From contig CAZXCQ010000161.1 in the NCBI GenBank assembly GCA_964639275.1, forward strand, positions 1-14,583: a stretch of DNA of 14,583 nucleotides, in the 5' to 3' direction. Position 1 is the first letter of the stretch. Each line of letters starts with the position of its first letter. This stretch comes from CAZXCQ01 sp964639275 (GTDB lineage Bacteria > Desulfobacterota > DSM-4660 > Desulfatiglandales > Desulfatiglandaceae). Under the pieces are notes generated by a model. That model made no database searches. It was not told the origin of the DNA and saw nothing but the letters and a program-made list of their open reading frames with translations. Shown here one piece after another: positions 6,790 to 13,806 of this stretch. The position numbers and the translations under genes are program-made.

Positions 6790-8233
6790 CTTTGTAGACA
6801 CAACTCTGAGAGACGGACACCAGAGTCTCTGGGCAACGCGGATGCGGACGGCCCATATGATGCCCATTGCCCCCGTAATGGATGAGGCGGGGTTTATGGC
6901 CGTGGAACTGATGGGCACGGTCCATTTTGACGCATGTCTGCGTTATCTGCGTGAAGATCCTTGGGAGAGAATTCGTCTGATTGCCCAGGCCCTCCCAAAC
7001 ACCCCCCTGAGGGCATTGATTCGGAGTAAATCGCTCACCAGCTTCAATATCGTGCCTGATTCCGTGATCGATCTCTGGATAAGACGCTGTGGAGCCAATG
7101 GCATCCGGCATCTGATGATCTTTGATGCCTTGCATGACTGGAACAATCTCACGGAATCGGTGGCTGTGGCCAAGTCTGTGGGCATAAAGGTGGTGGTGCC
7201 CCTGGTATATTCCCTCAGCCCTGTTCATACCGATGAATTCTATGCACAAAAGACGGCCGAGATGATGGCCGTTTTAAGGCCTGACTACGTGATGATAAAG
7301 GATTCTATCGGCCTCTTGACACCCGAACGGGTCAAGACCCTGGTACCGACCATAAAAGAACAAATAGGAGATCTTCAACTGGAAATGCACTCACACTGTA
7401 CTACAGGTCTTGCCCCCATCTGTTGTCTGGATTCCGTAAAGTACGGCGTTGAAGTAATCGATATATGTGCCTCACCGCTGGCCAATGGGCCTTCCCATCC
7501 CTCAGGGGAAAATATGATAATGAATCTCTCCCGGTTGGGCTATGTTCCAAGAGTCAATAAGGACTCGGTAAAGGCCATTTCGGAGCACTTCAGATATATT
7601 GCCAGGAGGGAGGGCAAACCCATGGGGGCCCCGGTCGAGTATGATGCCTTTCAGTATATTCATCAGGTGCCGGGCGGAATGATCAGTAATCTCGATTTTA
7701 TGCTCTCAGAGAGAGGGATGGAACATCGAATGGAGGAGGTCCTGGAAGAGGTCAGTGTGATACGAGAGGAGTGGGGATATCCCGTCATGATAACGCCCTT
7801 TTCTCAACTCGTGGGCACCCAGGCGGTGCTAAACGTCTTGCTGGGCGAGCGGTATAAGGTGGCCACGCAAGAGGCCATCAGATACCTCCTGGGCCACTAT
7901 GGCAAGCCACCCGCTCCGGTGGATCAGGACGTCTTGGATAAGATAACCGGTTTGCCCGAGGCCAGGGGCCTTTTGGACTGGGAGCAACCGCAACCCTCCA
8001 TCGAAGAGCTGCGGAAAGATGTGGGACGCCCCGGGATTTCAGACGATGAACTCCTCCTCAGGGTCTTATTCCCGGAGGAGCATGTGGAGGCCACCATCGC
8101 GTCAGGCCCGATCAATACCAGCTACCCCAGTGGACACAAACCGGTGATGGCCTTGATTCAGGAATTGACGAAGCAGAAGGATTCTTTGTATATTGATATT
8201 CAGAAAAAGAACTTTTCTTTGACGCTCAGCTGA
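6776..8233 (+). CDS. Biotin-dependent carboxyltransferase, pyruvate carboxylase/transcarboxylase 5S type, substrate uncertain
   Basis: This subunit should transfer the carboxyl group between carboxybiotin and an acceptor, usually a 2-oxo acid. Starting at 6776 gives 485 residues. AGGAG (6761-6765) is 10 nt away from that ATG but only 1 nt from an in-frame ATG at 6767, so 6776 is preferred; either way it overlaps accC. Residues 5-255 are the TIM barrel and about 280-400 the conserved PYC/OADA domain (QVPGGMISNL, TPFSQLVGTQAVLNVLLGERYK). Catalytic features are kept: LRDGHQS (D13, Q16), R83, the lysine normally carboxylated (K175 in IKD) and the metal ligands H205 and H207 in HSH. Other loops differ: MGTVH (46-50) for WGGAT, RSKS for RGQN, KDSIGLL for KDMAGLL, and NGPSHP for GTSQP or GPGHNP. 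There is no C-terminal biotinyl domain; the carrier is separate. The tail resembles transcarboxylase 5S. Confidence 0.88.
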   Translation: MKEISFVDTTLRDGHQSLWATRMRTAHMMPIAPVMDEAGFMAVELMGTVHFDACLRYLREDPWERIRLIAQALPNTPLRALIRSKSLTSFNIVPDSVIDLWIRRCGANGIRHLMIFDALHDWNNLTESVAVAKSVGIKVVVPLVYSLSPVHTDEFYAQKTAEMMAVLRPDYVMIKDSIGLLTPERVKTLVPTIKEQIGDLQLEMHSHCTTGLAPICCLDSVKYGVEVIDICASPLANGPSHPSGENMIMNLSRLGYVPRVNKDSVKAISEHFRYIARREGKPMGAPVEYDAFQYIHQVPGGMISNLDFMLSERGMEHRMEEVLEEVSVIREEWGYPVMITPFSQLVGTQAVLNVLLGERYKVATQEAIRYLLGHYGKPPAPVDQDVLDKITGLPEARGLLDWEQPQPSIEELRKDVGRPGISDDELLLRVLFPEEHVEATIASGPINTSYPSGHKPVMALIQELTKQKDSLYIDIQKKNFSLTLS

Positions 8234-8370
8234 ACCTAGCGAGCTTCACGATGTCATATGGAGGCATGTGGGAAAAAGTAGACCCCACGCTACGGCTTTA
8301 CCCCTCTTTTTTGAGATGTTACCCAGGGGTCTTGATGTCGAATGCCTTTTGAGATAAAGGAGGTACAAAA
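8234..8370 (+). promoter_or_regulatory. Thiolase leader with dyads, related to the window start
   Basis: This 137-nt gap repeats the pattern at 1-80. CATATGGAGGCATGTGGG (8255-8272) is followed by an A-rich run and AGACCCC. Two stems are visible: GTGGG (8268-8272) with CCCAC (8284-8288), and ACCCCT (8300-8305) with AGGGGT (8325-8330) around a T6-containing loop. A strong ribosome-binding site AAAGGAGGT (8356-8364) lies 6 nt before the thiolase ATG. It could be a regulator site, an attenuator-like RNA or a decayed repeat. Confidence 0.4.
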
Positions 8371-9633
8371 ATGAAAGAGGTTGTTATTGCCAGTGCAGTC
8401 CGAACTCCCATTGGTGCCTATTGTGGCATGTTGAAAGATATTCCTGTGGAGAGGCTTGCGGCCATTGTTCTCAATGCGGCCGTCGAAAAGGCGAACATAA
8501 GACCTGAAGAGGTGGATGACGTTATCCTGGGGCAATCCTTCGCAAATGGCGAATCCCCCAACATCGGCCGTCTGGCCCTTCTGGAAGCCGGTTGGCCGAT
8601 CCATGTGCCGGGGCTCACGCTGGACAGGCGTTGCTGCTCAGGTCTCCAGTCGATCTGGTCAGCAGCCATGGAGATACAGACAGAAAACGCCGAGATTGTT
8701 GTGGCCGGTGGCGTAGATAGCATGAGCCGTAGCGAGTTTTACATCCCCGGTGAGTTTATCAAATGGGGAGTCGGAGGAAAGATGGACTCAAAGTGGGGCT
8801 TCTTCCCCAGGCATCATGGCAGTCTCTCCCTCTGGGGATTGCCTCTGTACGACAGAATCCAGCGTGGCAGACCCATGCATCAACCCGTAGACAGATTTGG
8901 GGAACTCAACTCCATGATGACGTGGGCAGAGACAGCGGCAAAGGAGGAGGGAATAAGCCGGGAAGAGGCTGACAGATGGGCCTTTCGGTCGCATCAGAGG
9001 GCGATCGCTGCCATAGATACAGGCAAATTCAAGGAGGAAATCGTGCCGGTCTCCATCAAACAAAAAAAGGGTGATGTGGTCATGGATATGGATGAAACAC
9101 CCCGCAGGGACACCACTTTGGAGAGACTGGCTACACTTCGAACCCTGTATCCCGATGGGGTCTGTACCGCAGGCAATTCCTCCAGTGAAAATGACGGTGC
9201 CGCCGCCCTGGTCTTGTGTACTCCTGGCAAGGCCTCTGAACACCAGGCAAAGCCCATGGCCTATCTGAAGTCGTTTGCTGTGGCGGCGGCAGACCCAACG
9301 CTTACCTATCCTGCGGTCCCCGAGGCCGTTAACAAGGCACTGGACAAGGCGGGGCTGGCGATCGAACAGATGGATCTTATTGAAATCCAGGAGGCCTTTG
9401 CCGTCCAGACACTGGCAGATGCCAGATTGATGGGGATCAATGAGGAAGATCTTGAAAAGAAGGTCAACGTGAACGGTTCGGGTATTTCCCTCGGGCATCC
9501 TATCGGCGCCACGGGATCCATGAGACTGACGACACTCGTTCACGAGATGGTACGACGCAATGCCAGTTACGGGCTTTTGACAATCTGTGGGGGCGGCGGA
9601 CTGGGGATCTGCGCCATTCTGGAAAGGAAATAG
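8371..9633 (+). CDS. Thiolase (acetyl-CoA acetyltransferase family)
   Basis: Thiolases cleave a beta-ketoacyl-CoA with CoA, or condense two acyl-CoAs, in the cytoplasm. This one has 420 residues, about 25 more than a typical 390-residue enzyme. The nucleophile is C88 in LDRRCCSGLQS; H376 in GHPIGATG and C406 in ICGGGGLG complete the active site. The position that is normally Asn in NEAF (or His in HEAF) is Q340 in EIQEAFA. The loop domain (about 125-185) is longer than usual and aromatic/basic-rich (KWGFFPRHHGSLSLWG, then YDRIQRGRP), and MMTWAETAA replaces the usual MGxTAENVA. These regions contact the acyl-CoA, so substrate range may be unusual. The start is fixed by AAAGGAGGT 6 nt upstream. 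It is placed between the carboxylase and an ABC importer, which suggests a catabolic, thiolytic role, but direction cannot be read from sequence. Confidence 0.93.
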   Translation: MKEVVIASAVRTPIGAYCGMLKDIPVERLAAIVLNAAVEKANIRPEEVDDVILGQSFANGESPNIGRLALLEAGWPIHVPGLTLDRRCCSGLQSIWSAAMEIQTENAEIVVAGGVDSMSRSEFYIPGEFIKWGVGGKMDSKWGFFPRHHGSLSLWGLPLYDRIQRGRPMHQPVDRFGELNSMMTWAETAAKEEGISREEADRWAFRSHQRAIAAIDTGKFKEEIVPVSIKQKKGDVVMDMDETPRRDTTLERLATLRTLYPDGVCTAGNSSSENDGAAALVLCTPGKASEHQAKPMAYLKSFAVAAADPTLTYPAVPEAVNKALDKAGLAIEQMDLIEIQEAFAVQTLADARLMGINEEDLEKKVNVNGSGISLGHPIGATGSMRLTTLVHEMVRRNASYGLLTICGGGGLGICAILERK

Positions 9634-9726
9634 GCAAAACAGAGAGGAGGTGAAAAACGTAAGGCTGGAGATATCACTGTTTTGTTTCGTGCCGATAACC
9701 TTTTAACTATAAGGAGGTGGACAGAC

Positions 9727-10728
9727 ATGAAAGCAATCAGAACGATAGGGGTGGTTGTGGCTGCATTGGCCTTATTTGGTTTTTTTCCGGGACAGACCCA
9801 TAAGGCCCACGCCAAAGACAAATGCGTCGTACGGGTTGCGCAACAGTATGGTCTCTGGTGTGCCATCAACACCATCGTTGTCAAGAAAAAACTGATCCAG
9901 AAGTACGCGCCGGGATGCGAGGTGGTGGAGAGCCGGTTTGCCTCGGGGGCCGATATCAGGAGCGCGCTGATTGCAGGCCGTCTGGATGTGGGGATATCCG
10001 GGTTTGCCCCCTTTATCAAGGGCTGGAGCAAAGGGGCCCCTACCAAGACATGCGATGTGATGACCGCTTATAAACACGAGCTGGTAACCTATCACAAAGA
10101 TGTCAAGGATATCCACGATTTCGTCAAGCTGGCCAAATCCAAACCGGGATTTAAGATCGGGGCCCCGGCACCGGGAAGTTCCAATCACATCGCCTTGCAA
10201 TGGTATCTAAAGATAAACGGTTATGACCCCAAGACACTGGATACCTATATCGTAAAGATGAAACACCCCATTTCCTATCAATCCCTCATAAAACAACAGG
10301 TCGATGCCCACATCACAAGCCCTCCCTTTGCGGTGCTGGAAAAGGAGAAGGGGATGAAATCGATTGCTGCGCTTTGGCCCAACCCGGGCGGGTGGATGCC
10401 CAATGCACAGGTGGTGGTCAATACCAAGTGGGCCGAAGAGAACCCGAAGGTCTATCAGGCCGTGGTAAAGGCATATAATGAGGCCGCCAAGTGGGCGAGT
10501 GAGCACCCCAGGGAGGCGGCTAAACTCCTGGCACCCACCCTCAAGATGTCGCTTGATGAGACCATGAAGCAGATGGAGACCGAGGTGCGTTATGACGTAT
10601 CGGAATACGATATTGAAAAACAGCTGCTCAGGTACGCCGACTTTATGTACGAAGTGGGTCTGATCAAAAAGAAGCCGAAAAAACTGAGCGACTTTGCCAT
10701 GATCGAGCTCGTTGAAGCGGGCCATTGA
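9727..10728 (+). CDS. ABC transporter periplasmic binding protein (NitT/TauT, SsuA-like)
   Basis: This is the periplasmic receptor of an ABC importer in the class that serves nitrate, sulfonates, taurine and thiamine precursors. Starting at 9727 gives 333 residues, with AAGGAGGTGG (about 9712-9721) just upstream. A longer in-frame start at 9682 would place 15 polar residues before the signal peptide and is unlikely. Residues 1-29 are a signal peptide (KAIR, hydrophobic core, AHA before K30). The mature protein has the SsuA-like pattern GADIRSALIAGRLDVGISG, then APAPGSSNHIALQWYL near 140-155 and a tail of helices. Several cysteines are present in the mature part (CVVRVAQQYGLWC, APGC, KTC). A strong hairpin follows it. 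The ligand is unknown; a small anion is the family expectation. Confidence 0.88.
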   Translation: MKAIRTIGVVVAALALFGFFPGQTHKAHAKDKCVVRVAQQYGLWCAINTIVVKKKLIQKYAPGCEVVESRFASGADIRSALIAGRLDVGISGFAPFIKGWSKGAPTKTCDVMTAYKHELVTYHKDVKDIHDFVKLAKSKPGFKIGAPAPGSSNHIALQWYLKINGYDPKTLDTYIVKMKHPISYQSLIKQQVDAHITSPPFAVLEKEKGMKSIAALWPNPGGWMPNAQVVVNTKWAEENPKVYQAVVKAYNEAAKWASEHPREAAKLLAPTLKMSLDETMKQMETEVRYDVSEYDIEKQLLRYADFMYEVGLIKKKPKKLSDFAMIELVEAGH

Positions 10729-10745
10729 TGACGGTGTCATAAATG

Positions 10746-10779
10746 CCGGGGGAATGGAGATGCGTCTCTGTTTCCCCGG
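10746..10779 (+). terminator. Strong hairpin after the ABC binding-protein gene
   Basis: Bases 10746-10760 pair with 10765-10779 over 15 consecutive positions, counting three G-T pairs, around the 4-nt loop TGCG; the stem starts CCGGGG and ends CCCCGG. It begins 17 nt after the stop codon. The downstream sequence (TCCTTGCGCAC) lacks a T tract, so it is more likely a 3'-end stabiliser or partial attenuator than a full intrinsic terminator. Such a structure would keep binding protein above ATPase and permease levels. Confidence 0.6.
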
Positions 10780-10908
10780 TCCTTGCGCACTTGATACAGG
10801 GGTATCACTTTAGCCTTCTAAGAATTGGGACTTGGAGAGAACCCCCATTGCCCGGGTTTCAAGAAGCTAAATTGATACATGCAGGGGCTTTTGGAGGGGA
10901 TGACTGCA

Positions 10909-10973
10909 ACTAGACGAATAACGAATAGCGAACCGTAGAATATCGAACAAGGAATGTCGAATATCGAAGTGAG
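10909..10973 (+). repeat. Degenerate ~7-nt tandem repeat tract (TCGAATA-like)
   Basis: About eight imperfect units of 7-8 nt follow one another: cgaata, acgaata, gcgaacc, gtagaata, tcgaaca, aggaatg, tcgaata, tcgaagt. I recall similar tracts in intergenic regions of deltaproteobacterial genomes, from memory and unchecked. It is non-coding and lies between the ABC binding-protein and ATPase genes. Function is unknown. Confidence 0.6.
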
Positions 10974-10976
10974 GGA

Positions 10977-11013
10977 CTGGATTCCGGGTCGCGTTTTACT
11001 TGCCCGGAATGAC
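10977..11013 (+). repeat. Partial REP-like palindrome related to the foldback elements
   Basis: CTGGATTCCGGG is followed after a 14-nt loop by CCCGGAATGACG. The 8-bp stem is 10981-10988 with 11003-11010. The outer bases (CTGGATTCCGG and CCGGAATGAC) match the central hairpin arm of the foldback element copies, but the terminal repeats are missing. The rest of the 315-nt gap (10729-11043) holds only the strong hairpin, the TCGAATA-like tract and the ATPase ribosome-binding site. Confidence 0.6.
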
Positions 11014-11043
11014 GATGGGATCAAAGCAAGGAGTGGGTAAACG

Positions 11044-11805
11044 GTGTCTACCAGCAGCGTAAAGCTCAGTGTCACTAACTTGTCCAAACGCTATGTGGAG
11101 CCCCCTGTCCAGGCGCTGAAAGATGTCAGCTTTGATGTCAATGACGAGGATTTTCTCTGTATCATCGGCCCGTCAGGATGCGGGAAATCAACCACCTTGA
11201 GGCTGATTGCCGGGTTTGAGGAACCAACAGAGGGGACGGTGCTTCTGGATGGAGACAGGGTGAGGGAACCCGGGCCGGACCGGGCCATGGTTTTTCAGGA
11301 TCTGAACCAGCTTTTTCCCTGGAAGACAACGCTAAAGAATGTTGTCTACCCCCTCAAGGTCAACCAGCTCTACTCGGATAATCAAAACAGGATGGCGGTG
11401 GCAAAGAAATTTCTCAGGATGGTGGGGCTTGACGAGAACTTTGACACGGCGTTTCCCCACCAGCTTTCAGGGGGGATGAAGCAGCGGGTGGCCATTGCCA
11501 GGGCGCTTGCCTTGGACCCAAAGGTCCTTCTGATGGATGAACCATTTGGCAGCATTGACGCCCAGACCCGGACCGGCCTCCAGGTCGAACTGCTAAAGAT
11601 CTGGGAGGAGACCCAGAAGACCATTCTCTTTGTTACACACAATATTGAAGAGGCCATTCTGCTCGGCACACGAATCCTTGTCCTGGGCACCAACCCCGGC
11701 AGGGTGCTTCAGATATTCGATAATCCCCTCCCGCAACCCCGGGTCGCCACTGATCCCAATTTCGGGGAATTCTGGGAGACGCTTTATAACCTTTTAAAAC
11801 AGTAG
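11044..11805 (+). CDS. ABC transporter ATPase (NitT/TauT, SsuB/TauB-like)
   Basis: This subunit powers the importer by ATP hydrolysis on the cytoplasmic face. It has 253 residues from a GTG start, with AAGGAG (11028-11033) 10 nt upstream. All ABC motifs are intact: Walker A GPSGCGKST (42-50), Q-loop Q85 in VFQDLNQLFPW, signature LSGGM (141-145), Walker B VLLMDE (161-166), D-loop D172 and H-loop H199 in FVTHN. The FPW after the Q-loop and GTRILVLGTNPGRV near the end are typical of the nitrate/sulfonate/taurine subgroup. It is separated from its binding-protein gene by 315 nt of repeats and hairpin, and is followed after 12 nt by the first permease gene. One ATPase gene serves two permease genes, so the likely complex is an ATPase homodimer on a permease heterodimer. 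Confidence 0.94.
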   Translation: MSTSSVKLSVTNLSKRYVEPPVQALKDVSFDVNDEDFLCIIGPSGCGKSTTLRLIAGFEEPTEGTVLLDGDRVREPGPDRAMVFQDLNQLFPWKTTLKNVVYPLKVNQLYSDNQNRMAVAKKFLRMVGLDENFDTAFPHQLSGGMKQRVAIARALALDPKVLLMDEPFGSIDAQTRTGLQVELLKIWEETQKTILFVTHNIEEAILLGTRILVLGTNPGRVLQIFDNPLPQPRVATDPNFGEFWETLYNLLKQ

Positions 11806-11817
11806 ACCGGGCGTACT

Positions 11818-12600
11818 TTGACCAGAATCTCCTTTTTTAGAAAGACCATTTACCAGGCCATCTTCCTGTTGGTCGTACTCGGGGTCTGGGCCTATTTTGT
11901 GAGACACCAGGCCAGTGAAATGACCATGCCGCCGCCCTGGGCCGTTGGGAAGATGTTTTTTAAATTCCTCATCACCGGGGAGCTGCTCTACAAGCTCTAC
12001 CACACGGTCCTGGCCATCCTGGTGGGACTCGCCGCCTCCATTGTTATTGCAACGGTAATGACGACCGCGGCGCTCCTTTTCACCCGTGCTGCCTATATTG
12101 TGGAGGTCCTGACCTCTATCATGCATCCCATGCCGTCGGTGGCCATGATCCCCCTGGTCATCGTGTGGATCGGGATCGGTTTCCCGGGGGTTGTGGCCTT
12201 GACCATCAACTCCTGTCTGTGGCCGATCCTCCTGAATTCCTACACCGGGTTTCGGGCCGTCCATGTGACCTATATGGAGGTGGGGCGAAACGTGGGGCTC
12301 AGGAAATTCAGGCTGATCGGTTCGGTGATGATCCCCTCGGCCCTCCCCTATCTCCTGGCAGGCCTCAAGGTGGCATGGGCCAGGAGCTGGAGAACCGTCG
12401 TGGCAGCGGAAATGGTATTTGGGACGACCACCGCCTCAGAAGGGATCGGGTGGTTTATCTTTGAGGCGCTACAGTATGTAAATTTTGGCCAGATACTCTC
12501 AGGGATATTTGTCATCATTATCTTCGGGATCGTGATGGAAAGGGGTGTTTTCGAGACCATCGAAAAAAAGACGGTCATCAAGTGGGGGATGTCGAAATAG
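11818..12600 (+). CDS. ABC transporter permease 1 (SsuC/TauC-like)
   Basis: This inner-membrane subunit forms part of the importer channel. It has 260 residues with about six membrane segments; the first is near 12-30. The EAA loop that docks the ATPase is EVGRNVGLRKFRLIGSVMIP (from E154). The start is an inferred TTG with no clear ribosome-binding site, 12 nt after the ATPase stop codon; the next in-frame ATG would delete the first helix. Translation is probably coupled to the upstream gene. The following gene is a close paralogue, with shared stretches such as PSALPYL and ARSWR and the same KWGM/RWGM ending. Substrate is undetermined. Confidence 0.9.
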   Translation: MTRISFFRKTIYQAIFLLVVLGVWAYFVRHQASEMTMPPPWAVGKMFFKFLITGELLYKLYHTVLAILVGLAASIVIATVMTTAALLFTRAAYIVEVLTSIMHPMPSVAMIPLVIVWIGIGFPGVVALTINSCLWPILLNSYTGFRAVHVTYMEVGRNVGLRKFRLIGSVMIPSALPYLLAGLKVAWARSWRTVVAAEMVFGTTTASEGIGWFIFEALQYVNFGQILSGIFVIIIFGIVMERGVFETIEKKTVIKWGMSK

Positions 12601-12616
12601 GGGAGAAGAGTCAGGT

Positions 12617-13471
12617 ATGAGCCGGCAGGAACAGACCACTGCTATTTCTCAAAGACCGGCGCCACGGAGATTGTGGGAATGGATAACGGGTAAGACGGCC
12701 ACGCAACTCTGCGGGCTGTTGTGTATTGTCATCATCTGGGAGGTTGTCTTCCGGATGGGGGTCGTCAGTGAACTCCTGTTTCCTTCTCCCGTGGATGTCC
12801 TTTTCCAATTCTGGCATAGCGCGGGTAATCTCTGCATGCGTGTGGGTGTCACGCTGAGCTATATCGTCTATGCCATTGCCATTTCGCTTTTTCTGAGTCT
12901 GATTCTCACATTTCTCTCCATGCGCTCACAGATCGTGGCCAGCATTATGGAGATGATCCTGGCCATGATGCACCCCCTTCCATCGGTAGCCCTTCTCCCC
13001 CTCCTGATCATCTGGTTTGGTCTGGGCTCGTTTTCTTTGCTGATTGTGGTGCTCAACTCTGCCCTCTGGCCGATCTTTCTAAATGCCTATACCGGTTTTC
13101 GGACGGTGCATCAGACCTATGTGGAGGTGGGCAGAAACATCGGCCTCAAGGGACTCAAGCTTTTCTGGCATGTGGTCCTCCCATCGGCCCTCCCTTATCT
13201 GATCACCGGTTTTGAGATATCGTGGGCCAGGAGCTGGCGGGCAGCGATCGCGGTGGAACTGGTCTTTGGGGCGGCCACCACCGCGGGGGGAATCGGATGG
13301 ACCATCTATATGTCCTACTTTGATATGGAGACACCCCTCATGATCGCCGCAATCTTCACCATCGCGGCAGTCGGGGTCCTTGCGGAAAAACTGGGGATGG
13401 AGACCCTGGAGGACAAGACCATTCTCAGATGGGGTATGATCCAGAAGACCGAGACCATGGGGGCCCAGTAG
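12617..13471 (+). CDS. ABC transporter permease 2 (SsuC/TauC-like), tandem paralogue
   Basis: This is the second channel subunit of the same importer. Starting at 12617 gives 284 residues; an upstream in-frame ATG at 12545 lies inside the previous gene and would add a polar arginine/serine-rich leader. The ribosome-binding site is modest (GGGGAG, 12600-12605). A ~25-residue polar N-terminus not present in permease 1 precedes about six membrane segments. The EAA loop is EVGRNIGLKGLKLFWHVVLP (from E170). Across their C-terminal 160 residues the two permeases look roughly half identical by eye, for example MHPxPSVAxxPL and VHxTYxEVGRN. This indicates tandem duplication, probably giving a heterodimer. 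It is the last gene of the run before 642 nt without a gene. Confidence 0.92.
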   Translation: MSRQEQTTAISQRPAPRRLWEWITGKTATQLCGLLCIVIIWEVVFRMGVVSELLFPSPVDVLFQFWHSAGNLCMRVGVTLSYIVYAIAISLFLSLILTFLSMRSQIVASIMEMILAMMHPLPSVALLPLLIIWFGLGSFSLLIVVLNSALWPIFLNAYTGFRTVHQTYVEVGRNIGLKGLKLFWHVVLPSALPYLITGFEISWARSWRAAIAVELVFGAATTAGGIGWTIYMSYFDMETPLMIAAIFTIAAVGVLAEKLGMETLEDKTILRWGMIQKTETMGAQ

Positions 13472-13705
13472 CGTCCACCCACCTTCGCAGGCAAATCCCT
13501 CAGGCAATCAACAGGTCCCGCCAAATGCTGTCTAATTGCAGTGGTGTTTCCCTGGCGCAAGGCGTAGTGATATACAGCAGATGAACGAAACCGCCCAGCG
13601 GTAGTTTTGTTGCGCGCCGCTCCTGACTCAAACGATGATTTATGGTCAACAACAACACGTTACAATTCATAAATCAAGATGTTAGCCCGCATTATCATTT
13701 TCCTC
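13472..13705. other. Gene-free stretch downstream of the ABC operon
   Basis: No gene is supported here. A small hairpin ACCGC-CCA-GCGGT (13590-13602), followed by AGTTTTGTT, sits inside a wider dyad GCGCAA (13555-13560) / TTGCGC (13610-13615). It could be a weak terminator for the ABC operon. From about 13640 the sequence becomes markedly AT-rich. A 62-codon reading frame from 13642 has no ribosome-binding site and no family resemblance. Confidence 0.3.
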
Positions 13706-13734
13706 TTGACAAATTATATTTTATACATTATACA
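13706..13734 (+). promoter_or_regulatory. Sigma70-like promoter, probably for the GntR regulator
   Basis: TTGACA (13706-13711) is a perfect -35. After 17 nt, TATACA (13729-13734) is a 4-of-6 match to the -10. The surrounding DNA is AT-rich. Transcription from here would give a leader of about 370 nt that includes foldback copy 2 before the GntR start at 14114. A perfect palindrome AGGTATACCT (13757-13766) lies just downstream and could be an autoregulatory operator. Confidence 0.5.
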
Positions 13735-13806
13735 AAATACAAAACAGCCTTTTTGAAGGTATACCTCAGGCATTTTTTGGAGCAAAAGATACGGTTTGGT
13801 TCCTTA

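Noticed and set aside
8788..9543. Long antisense reading frame (251 codons) opposite the thiolase
   Set aside because: Shadow of a strongly coding, motif-complete gene; the antisense product resembles no family and is rich in His, Cys and Arg as shadows are.
10909..10973. Possible CRISPR or regulatory iteron array
   Set aside because: Units are 7-8 nt, contiguous and degenerate, with no spacers and no cas genes; nothing suggests a replication origin.
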